DNA from: Microbacterium hydrocarbonoxydans
GTDB lineage: Bacteria > Actinomycetota > Actinomycetes > Actinomycetales > Microbacteriaceae
NCBI RefSeq assembly: GCF_011752045.1
Contig: NZ_JAAKXW010000003.1
Span: 496,001-560,000, forward strand
Direction of reading: 5' to 3'
Length of the DNA stretch: 64,000 bases
Positions within the stretch are counted from its first letter, which is position 1; every line of letters begins with the position of its first letter. A program made the position numbers and the translations under genes. Below the pieces are notes generated by a model that was given only the letters and a program-made list of their open reading frames with translations, was not told where the DNA came from and searched no databases. Shown here one piece after another: positions 58,720 through 64,000 of this stretch.

Positions 58720-58733
58720 TTCCGCCTACGGAG

Positions 58734-58749
58734 TGTTTCACGTGAAACA
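58734..58749. promoter_or_regulatory. parS: parS site 2
   Basis: A perfect TGTTTCACGTGAAACA lies between rsmG and the left arm of the 262-base inverted repeat, which begins 3 bases later. Confidence 0.97.
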
Positions 58750-58752
58750 TTC

Positions 58753-59014
58753 GTGGGTGTGGGGGGCAGCGTCGTGCTTCGCTCGACGGCTGCGGTTCTA
58801 GGGATTCTGCGGTGGCGGGCTCCGGGATGCTCCTCCTCATTCGCAGAGCAGGTTCCCTCCCGCTCCGCGGGTCCCTCCCGATGCTCATTCGGAGGACATC
58901 CCTGCGCCCTGACATCCCGAGCATCATGATGCTCTTCGGTGATCAGTGACTGCACCCTCCTCTCTTGGAGATATGGGTAGGGCAGCGTCTCGCTGCGCTC
59001 GACGACTGCGTGCG
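58753..59014. repeat. Long inverted repeat, left arm (262 bp)
   Basis: This segment matches the reverse complement of 59809-60070 along its whole length. The core from about 58817 to 58957 shows only three differences by eye. It contains family B at 58766-58793 and 58982-59009, and family A copy 3 at 58824-58902. It has no convincing gene. Confidence 0.9.
58824..58902. repeat. Dispersed palindromic repeat, family A copy 3
   Basis: 79 bases from GGGATGCTCC to GGACATCCC, with an inner CCCGCTCCGCGGG hairpin. It lies within the left arm of the long inverted repeat and is oriented like copy 2. Confidence 0.8.
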
Positions 59015-59128
59015 TAGACACGCAGACGTTGCGTGGGTAACCCTCGCTTTTGAAGCACTGAGTGCGGGCATTCTGGGAAGGTCGGGCTTTGAGTGAGGGG
59101 AGGAGCGAGGAACGCCCCGGGGGTGATG

Positions 59129-59144
59129 TGTTTCACGTGAAACA
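59129..59144. promoter_or_regulatory. parS: parS site 3
   Basis: A perfect TGTTTCACGTGAAACA inside the island bracketed by the long inverted repeats. Confidence 0.97.
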
Positions 59145-59246
59145 TTGAGGCATTGGGCTCGATGCTCGTTGGTATGCGACCGCAGTAGAGATCATGGTGC
59201 GGCTGGCGGGCCGGTGCTGAATGTGGGTGTGGGGGAGAGGGGATCG

Positions 59247-59262
59247 TGTTTCACGTGAAACA
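59247..59262. promoter_or_regulatory. parS: parS site 4
   Basis: A perfect TGTTTCACGTGAAACA, 9 bases before the ATG of the hypothetical gene at 59271. Confidence 0.97.
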
Positions 59263-59270
59263 TCGGCAGG

Positions 59271-59750
59271 ATGAGTGCCGTGGAGTATCTGAAGATCGCT
59301 GTCCCTGCGGGCCTCTGGACACGAGTGGACAGCTGTGTCGACAACACGATGGCGACCGATGTCGTTGAGCTGAATATGGAGTCCGTGATCAACGGTGCCT
59401 GTGTGCGAGATGTGGGCTGGAGAGCATCGGCTGCTTTCGACGGTGAACGCGATGAATGGGGCCTGCCTCCCCTGGACCATCTGCTCCCGGTCGTCCTTCA
59501 GCGTTCCCACTGGGAGTGGACCATCGAACAGCTGGACAGATGGATGATGTACGAGAGTGACAAGACGCTGGTCCGCGCGCGACCACGTCCTCAACGCCCT
59601 CCGCTCACTCTGACTCCACGCGAATCTTCCCCGGTCGTATCCCTCGAAAGACGCGAGGAGAGTCATACCGTCGGGCACTCCATCGCCTCACATGCCGACC
59701 CGTCAGGCGCCTGGGCACACGAGGGCACCGCAAGTCCATGTTTCACGTGA
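59271..59750 (+). CDS. Hypothetical protein within the parS island
   Basis: 159 residues if real. The first 100 look protein-like: VEYLKIAVPAGLWTRVDSCVDN and PPLDHLLPVVLQRSHWEWTIEQLDRWMMYESDKTL, with Trp-rich helices. The last 55 are low-complexity, and the stop codon lies inside parS site 5, so the natural end may have been lost or overwritten. An overlapping minus-strand frame (59133-59678) is less convincing. Family and function are unknown. parS site 4 sits upstream, where ParB spreading could affect expression. Confidence 0.5.
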   Translation: MSAVEYLKIAVPAGLWTRVDSCVDNTMATDVVELNMESVINGACVRDVGWRASAAFDGERDEWGLPPLDHLLPVVLQRSHWEWTIEQLDRWMMYESDKTLVRARPRPQRPPLTLTPRESSPVVSLERREESHTVGHSIASHADPSGAWAHEGTASPCFT

Positions 59751-59754
59751 AACA
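59739..59754. promoter_or_regulatory. parS: parS site 5
   Basis: A perfect TGTTTCACGTGAAACA. Its TGA provides the stop codon of the hypothetical gene. Confidence 0.97.
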
Positions 59755-59808
59755 TGACACCGTGGGCCGACTCGCCTCCTCCGGCCCACCCAACGACCAC
59801 GAGCTGTT

Positions 59809-60070
59809 CGCACGCAGTCGTCGAGCGCAGCGAGACGCTGCCCACCCATACTTCCAAGGGAGGGTGTAGTCACTGATCACCGAAGAGCATCATGATGCTC
59901 GGGATGTCAGGGCGCAGGGATGTCCTCCGAATGAGCATCGGGAGGGGCCCGCGGAGCGGGAGGGAACCCGCTCTGCGAATGAGGAGGAGCATCCCGGAGC
60001 CCGTCACCGAGATTCCCTGGAAACCGCAGCCGTCGAGCGAAGCACGACGATCCCCCCGATCGCCACCCAC
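59809..60070. repeat. Long inverted repeat, right arm (262 bp)
   Basis: This is the reverse-complement partner of 58753-59014, of identical length. It contains family A copy 4 (59917-59995) and two family B units in opposite orientation. The arms are 794 bases apart. Confidence 0.9.
59917..59995. repeat. Dispersed palindromic repeat, family A copy 4
   Basis: 79 bases from GGGATGTCC to GGAGCATCCC, with an inner CCCGCGGAGCGGG hairpin. It is oriented like copy 1, opposite to copies 2 and 3. Confidence 0.8.
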
Positions 60071-60130
60071 TCACCGCTCAGCAACGTCCTCAACAGCGAT
60101 TAGAGTGGAACACGGCCCCGAAAGGAGTGG

Positions 60131-61051
60131 ATGTTTCACGTGAAACAGTCCGAAAAGGCATCACCGAACACCTTCGGGATGGACACACCCCTCGCACGGG
60201 AGCTCGCAGACCTCTCCGCCCGCCGAAAAGTGCTGGAGTCGGTCACCGTGGAGTTCTCCGGCGAGACCCGGGTGCTGACCGTCTCCAACCAGAAGGGCGG
60301 GGTCGGCAAGACGACGACGGCGGTGAACATCGCCTCGGCCCTCGCCTCCCTCGGCGCCAAGGTGCTGGTCATCGACCTCGACCCGCAGGGGAACGCATCG
60401 ACAGCGCTGGGAGTTCCGCACAGCGGTGACATCCCCAGCGTCTACGACGTGCTGATCGAGGAGTTCCCCCTCGCGGACATCGTGCAGCAGAGCCCGGAGA
60501 GCGAGAATCTCTTCTGCGCGCCGAGCACCATCCACCTCGCCGGCGCCGAGATCGAGCTCGTGGCGCAGGTCGCCCGCGAGCACCGGCTCCGTCGGGCGCT
60601 GCTGGACTACCTCGAGACCTACCCGATGGACTTCGTGATCATCGACTGCCCGCCGTCGCTGGGGCTCCTCACGATCAACGCCTTCACGGCGGCATCCGAG
60701 GTGTTCATCCCGATCCAATGCGAGTACTACGCACTGGAGGGGTTGAGCCAGCTGCTCGGCAGCATCCAGATGATCCAGAAGCACCTGAATCCCGCACTTC
60801 ACCTGTCGACGATCCTGCTGACGATGTACGACGGTCGGACCCGTCTCGCGCAGCAGGTCGCCGACGAGGTCCGCAATCACTTCCCGACCCAGGTGCTGAA
60901 CACCGTCATCCCGCGCTCGGTGCGGGTGTCGGAGGCGCCGAGTTTCGGGCAGACCGTGATCGCCTACGATGGGCAGTCGGCCGGCGCTGTCGCGTACCGC
61001 GAAGCCGCCGTCGAGATCGCGTCGCGTGCGACGCAGAGCAAGGAGAGATGA
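60131..61051 (+). CDS. parA: Chromosome partitioning ATPase ParA (Soj)
   Basis: 306 residues. The deviant Walker A motif is KGGVGKTT in VSNQKGGVGKTTTAVNIASALA, with LVIDLDPQGNAS and FVIIDCPPSLGLLT following. It binds DNA non-specifically and moves ParB-parS complexes. The start is the ATG at 60131, four bases after aaaggag. That makes the first codons part of parS site 6 (MFHVKQ). An internal ATG at 60179 lacks a ribosome site. It overlaps the parB frame. Confidence 0.96.
   Translation: MFHVKQSEKASPNTFGMDTPLARELADLSARRKVLESVTVEFSGETRVLTVSNQKGGVGKTTTAVNIASALASLGAKVLVIDLDPQGNASTALGVPHSGDIPSVYDVLIEEFPLADIVQQSPESENLFCAPSTIHLAGAEIELVAQVAREHRLRRALLDYLETYPMDFVIIDCPPSLGLLTINAFTAASEVFIPIQCEYYALEGLSQLLGSIQMIQKHLNPALHLSTILLTMYDGRTRLAQQVADEVRNHFPTQVLNTVIPRSVRVSEAPSFGQTVIAYDGQSAGAVAYREAAVEIASRATQSKER
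60132..60147. promoter_or_regulatory. parS: parS site 6, within the parA start
   Basis: A perfect TGTTTCACGTGAAACA begins at the second base of the parA ATG, so codons 1-6 of parA are encoded by parS. Confidence 0.97.
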
Positions 61052-62028
61052 TGGCCAAGCGCACAGGACTGGGCCGGGGGATCGGCGCCCTGATCCCGAC
61101 GGCCGATCAGGCGGAGCGTCCCGTCGACGTGTTCTTCCCGGGGGCGAACCTCCGGCCGGTCCCGGACGGGCCCGCAGCCGAGACGACCGTCGCAGAGGAG
61201 GAGCCCGCACTCGAGAGCGTGCCCGGCATCCATCTCATCCAGGTCGATCCGCTCAAGATCGTGCCGAACCCGCGACAGCCGCGTACGCACTTCGACGCCG
61301 AGGACCTCGCTGAGCTGGTGCACAGCGTCCGCGAGTTCGGCGTCCTGCAGCCGGTCGTGGTCCGCAGGAACAACGACGGCGACTATGAGCTCATCATGGG
61401 TGAGCGCCGCACGCGCGCCGCTCGGGAAGCCGGGCTCGACCTCATCCCGGCGATCGTCCGCGACACCGCCGACGAGGACCTCCTTCGTGACGCGCTGCTC
61501 GAGAACCTGCACCGCTCGGAGCTGAACCCGCTGGAGGAGGCGTCGGCGTACCAGCAGCTGCTCGAGGACTTCGGCATCACGCAGGAGGAGCTGGCTACCC
61601 GGATCGGACGCTCCCGACCGCAGATCAGCAACACGATCCGTCTTCTCAAGCTGCCCGTCCCGGTGCAGCAGCGCGTCGCCGCCGGAGTGCTCACCGCCGG
61701 ACACGCGCGCGCGATCCTCAGCCTTGAGACCCCCGAGGCCATGCAGCGTCTGGCCGACAAGGTCGTGAACGAGGACCTCTCGGTGCGTGCCACCGAGGTG
61801 GCGGCGAAGACCGAGCCGACCTCTCCCGGTCGCAGCGCGAAGGCGACTCCCGGTGCACGCCGCGCCTACCTCGACGAGGTGGCCGGCAAGCTCGGCGACC
61901 GGCTGAACACGCGGGTCCAGATCTCTCTCGGCGCTCGGAAAGGCCAGGTCAAGATCGATTTCGCATCGATCCAGGATCTCAATCGCATCCTCGGCGAGCT
62001 CGGCGAGGAGAGCTACGGCCGCGGCTGA
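61051..62028 (+). CDS. parB: Chromosome partitioning protein ParB (Spo0J)
   Basis: 325 residues. The N-terminal ParA-contact region begins AKRTGLGRGIGALIPTAD. The CTP-binding ParB/Srx domain (about 85-180) has IVPNPRQPRTHFD and GERRTRAAREAGL. The helix-turn-helix reads ITQEELATRIGRSRPQISNTIRLLKLP, and a C-terminal dimerisation domain follows. It loads at parS and spreads as a CTP-dependent clamp. aggaga precedes the ATG at 61051 by four bases; the ATG at 61048 overlaps the parA stop but is too close. Confidence 0.97.
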   Translation: MAKRTGLGRGIGALIPTADQAERPVDVFFPGANLRPVPDGPAAETTVAEEEPALESVPGIHLIQVDPLKIVPNPRQPRTHFDAEDLAELVHSVREFGVLQPVVVRRNNDGDYELIMGERRTRAAREAGLDLIPAIVRDTADEDLLRDALLENLHRSELNPLEEASAYQQLLEDFGITQEELATRIGRSRPQISNTIRLLKLPVPVQQRVAAGVLTAGHARAILSLETPEAMQRLADKVVNEDLSVRATEVAAKTEPTSPGRSAKATPGARRAYLDEVAGKLGDRLNTRVQISLGARKGQVKIDFASIQDLNRILGELGEESYGRG

Positions 62029-62043
62029 CGGCATCCGCTCGAT

Positions 62044-62087
62044 CGAAGAACCGCGTGTCGCAGATCCCTGTGGCGCGCGGTTCTTCG
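62044..62087 (+). terminator. parB terminator
   Basis: A 12-bp perfect stem (62044-62055 with 62076-62087, CGAAGAACCGCG) with a 20-base loop lies 16 bases after the parB stop. It is followed by TTGTGT. Confidence 0.8.
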
Positions 62088-62153
62088 TTGTGTCAGGGTG
62101 TTGACCACCGGCGTCTCGCCGATGGTCGACGAAGACTGATCGGAGGGGTGGCG

Positions 62154-63614
62154 ATGGCCGGACACGGAGGGGCAGCAACCGAAGAGGAGTCGATCTTCGA
62201 AGAAGAAGGGGACTCGCGCAGCGCGGGGGTCATCCGGATCGCCGTCGTGGCGGCGCTGGGTGGATTCCTGTTCGGGTACGACAGCGCGGTGATCAACGGG
62301 GCGGTGGCCGCGGTCGAGAAGACATTCGAGGCGGACCCCATCGCGCTCGGGTTCGCCGTGGCATCCGCTCTCATCGGCGCCGCCGTCGGCGCACTGATGG
62401 CGGGCCGCATCGCCGACCGGGTCGGCAGGCTCGCCGTCATGAAGATCGCGGCGGTGCTGTTCCTCGCCTCGGCGATCGTCACCGGGCTGGCGCCCGATCT
62501 CTGGGTGCTCGTCGCCGGGCGCATCGTCGGCGGTCTCGGAGTCGGGATGGCGTCGGTGATCGCGCCGGCCTACATCGCCGAGATCGCTCCGGCGCGCATC
62601 CGCGGCCGGCTGGCGTCGCTGCAGCAGCTGGCGATCGTCACCGGCATCTTCGTCTCGCTGCTCGTGGACTTCCTCATCGCCACAGCGGCCGGTGGCTCCG
62701 CTGAGCCGTTCTGGTGGGGGCTGGACGCCTGGCAGTGGATGTTCCTCGCGATGGCCGTGCCCGCGATCGTCTACGGGGGACTGGCCCTCACGATCCCGGA
62801 GTCCCCGCGCTACCTGGTCGCCAACCACCGGGTGGAGGAGGCGAAGGCCGTCCTGTCGAAGCTGATGGGGCCGGACAAGATCGAGACGACCGTCATCCGC
62901 ATCCGGGAGACCATGGAGCGCTCGACGAAGCCCTCCTGGGCCGATCTCAAGACTCCCGGCGGCAGGATCGCGGGCATCGTCTGGGTGGGTCTGCTGCTGT
63001 CCGTGTTCCAGCAGTTCGTCGGCATCAACGTGATCTTCTACTACTCGAACATCCTCTGGGAGGCCGTCGGCTTCGACGAGTCCCAGGCGTTCGTGATCAC
63101 CGTCATCAGCGCGGTGATCAACATCCTCACGACGCTCATCGCGATCGCGACGATCGACCGGTTCGGTCGCAAGCCGCTGCTGCTCATCGGATCGATCGGC
63201 ATGACGGTCACGCTCGCCACGATGGCCGTGATCTTCGGGACGGCCCCTGTCGTGGACGGCGCGCCCGTGCTCGACGGCGCATCCGGACCGATCGCCCTGA
63301 TCGCGGCGAACCTGTTCGTGATCGCCTTCGGCATGTCGTGGGGACCCGTCGTCTGGGTGCTGCTCGGCGAGATGTTCCCGAACCGGATGCGCGCGGCGGC
63401 GCTGTCCCTCGCGGCGGCGGGGCAGTGGGTGGCGAACTGGGTCATCACGGTGTCGTTCCCCGGCCTCAAGGACCTGTCGCTCGGCCTCGCCTACGGCCTC
63501 TACGCGACGTTCGCTCTGCTGTCGCTGCTGTTCGTCTGGCGGTTCGTGCAGGAGACGAAGGGCAAGTCGCTGGAGGACATGACGGGGAGCGTCGCGGCGC
63601 CTGGCAGCCATTGA
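62154..63614 (+). CDS. Sugar porter family MFS transporter
   Basis: 486 residues with 12 membrane segments. Sugar-porter motifs are clear: GGFLFGYDSAVINGA in TM1, AGRIADRVGRLAVM between TM2 and TM3, PAYIAEIAPARIRGRLASLQQLAI, and PESPRYLV and QQFVGINVIFYYSNILW. It imports a sugar or polyol, probably with protons; the substrate is not predictable. An acidic cytoplasmic N-terminus of about 20 residues precedes TM1. cggagggg precedes the ATG at 62154. It seems to be its own unit between two terminators. Confidence 0.92.
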   Translation: MAGHGGAATEEESIFEEEGDSRSAGVIRIAVVAALGGFLFGYDSAVINGAVAAVEKTFEADPIALGFAVASALIGAAVGALMAGRIADRVGRLAVMKIAAVLFLASAIVTGLAPDLWVLVAGRIVGGLGVGMASVIAPAYIAEIAPARIRGRLASLQQLAIVTGIFVSLLVDFLIATAAGGSAEPFWWGLDAWQWMFLAMAVPAIVYGGLALTIPESPRYLVANHRVEEAKAVLSKLMGPDKIETTVIRIRETMERSTKPSWADLKTPGGRIAGIVWVGLLLSVFQQFVGINVIFYYSNILWEAVGFDESQAFVITVISAVINILTTLIAIATIDRFGRKPLLLIGSIGMTVTLATMAVIFGTAPVVDGAPVLDGASGPIALIAANLFVIAFGMSWGPVVWVLLGEMFPNRMRAAALSLAAAGQWVANWVITVSFPGLKDLSLGLAYGLYATFALLSLLFVWRFVQETKGKSLEDMTGSVAAPGSH

Positions 63615-63617
63615 GCA

Positions 63618-63658
63618 CAGAGCGGATGCCGAGGCGGTGGACCCCGGCATCCGCTCTG
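63618..63658 (+). terminator. Terminator after the sugar porter
   Basis: A perfect 14-bp stem (63618-63631 with 63645-63658, CAGAGCGGATGCCG) with a 13-base loop starts 3 bases after the stop. It has no T-tract but matches the other local terminators in form. Confidence 0.75.
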
Positions 63659-63662
63659 CACG

Positions 63663-63668
63663 TAGGCT
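63663..63668 (+). promoter_or_regulatory. -10 of a leaderless promoter
   Basis: TAGGCT ends six bases before the ATG at 63675, and no ribosome site is present. Confidence 0.45.
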
Positions 63669-63674
63669 GGAACC

Positions 63675-64000
63675 ATGAGCGAGTCCGTTCCCCGCCGCGC
63701 CAGCCTCGAGGTGCTGCGCGCCGAGGCGGCCGACGAGCTCGCGGTGCTCATCCAGGAGCGCCTGCTCGGGGGAGAGGACCCCTGGGAGTTCATGGAGGAG
63801 CTGCCGAGCGTCGACGAGCTCGTCGTCTACCTGCTCCGCGCCGACAACATCGCTGCGAACGACGGGGTACGGCCGAACGAGGCCCGTCACTACCGGGTGC
63901 TGCGGCAGATCGCGCTCGAGTACCCGGAGCTCACGCCCGCGGTGTGGGGGCTACTCGACGAGAAGCAGCGGCACCGTCGCTGGGATCCGACCGTCGCCTC
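63675..64000 (+). CDS. Hypothetical protein, cut by the window end
   Basis: At least 108 residues are visible in an open frame that runs off the window. It starts MSESVPRRASLEVLRAEAAD and is rich in Leu, Glu and Arg, suggesting helical structure, with no signal or membrane segment. The start is ATG, six bases after TAGGCT. I do not recognise a family; the frame's codon use matches neighbouring genes. Confidence 0.6.
   Translation, partial: MSESVPRRASLEVLRAEAADELAVLIQERLLGGEDPWEFMEELPSVDELVVYLLRADNIAANDGVRPNEARHYRVLRQIALEYPELTPAVWGLLDEKQRHRRWDPTVA

Larger units (their letters stand above)
59015..59270. other. Left part of the parS island
   Basis: Between the left inverted-repeat arm and the hypothetical gene lie parS sites 3 and 4. 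No gene is convincing. Base composition is a little less GC-rich than the surroundings. Confidence 0.6.
59751..60130. other. Gap upstream of parA
   Basis: No gene is convincing. It consists mainly of the right arm of the long inverted repeat and the parA promoter region. tagagt at 60100-60105 could be part of a -10. Confidence 0.6.

Noticed and set aside
59133-59678. Minus-strand frame in the parS island
   Set aside because: It begins and continues through parS and the less protein-like strand. Its sequence has no hydrophobic core; the plus-strand frame is more plausible.
58753-60070. Long inverted repeats considered as insertion-sequence ends
   Set aside because: No transposase lies between them, arms are 262 bp and built of repeats found elsewhere, and no target duplication was recognised.
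60179-60181. Internal ATG as the parA start
   Set aside because: It lacks a ribosome site, while the ATG at 60131 has aaaggag at proper spacing.
62013-63890. Long minus-strand frame opposite the sugar porter
   Set aside because: The plus-strand product has clear sugar-porter motifs. The antisense frame is His/Asp/Arg-rich without motifs.

Overview
The window is about 64 kb of high-GC actinobacterial chromosome spanning the replication origin. Gene content and order point to Microbacteriaceae, most likely Microbacterium: fhaA-fhaB-pstP-rodA-pbpA-pknA-pknB, pabA, a class E sortase, crgA, ppiA, a rhomboid protease, a DUF3566 gene after gyrA, and the origin cluster recF-dnaN-oriC-dnaA-rpmH-rnpA-yidD-yidC-khpB-rsmG-parA-parB. 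Genus is inferred from family knowledge; no search was run. Several genes start 6-7 bases after a TANNNT hexamer, so leaderless transcription appears common.

Layout. 1-5.5 kb: an aldo/keto reductase and MFS exporter divergent from a MarR regulator, then a lipoprotein with a von Willebrand A domain and a one-pass membrane partner. 5.6-8.9 kb: a PheS-related ligase with a structured leader, then an NhaA-thioredoxin fusion and tRNA-Leu. 9.2-20 kb: cell-wall growth and division signalling (FHA proteins, phosphatase, RodA, PBP, two Ser/Thr kinases), pabA, sortase and CrgA. 20-31 kb: rhomboid, cyclophilin, YbaK deacylase, an amidohydrolase/permease pair with a TetR regulator, NUDIX, and a DAHP synthase behind an aromatic leader peptide. 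31-41 kb: aminotransferase, ilvD, an MmyB-like regulator, and a complete fructose PTS operon (fruR-fruK-fruA-ptsH-ptsI), then tRNA-Ala and tRNA-Ile. 41-45 kb: a two-component system with a DUF4097 protein and a VIT1-type transporter. 45-62 kb: the origin region. After parB come a sugar porter and a gene cut by the window edge.

The origin half carries the housekeeping machinery for initiation (DnaA, DnaN, DciA), supercoiling (GyrA/B), and segregation (ParA, ParB and six parS sites within 2.1 kb). The fha-pkn cluster links kinase signalling to elongation and septation. The fru-pts operon provides a self-contained phosphorelay from PEP to fructose.

The most unusual signals are: a pair of 262-bp near-identical inverted repeats bracketing a 0.8-kb parS-rich island between rsmG and parA; a family of about 78-bp palindromic repeats with a smaller companion repeat scattered in intergenic gaps; a leaderless mini-ORF overlapping a potentially pseudoknotted leader upstream of the PheS-related ligase; a DnaA-box cluster 33 kb from oriC; a parS site forming the start of parA; and an NhaA fusion whose thioredoxin domain has lost its cysteines.
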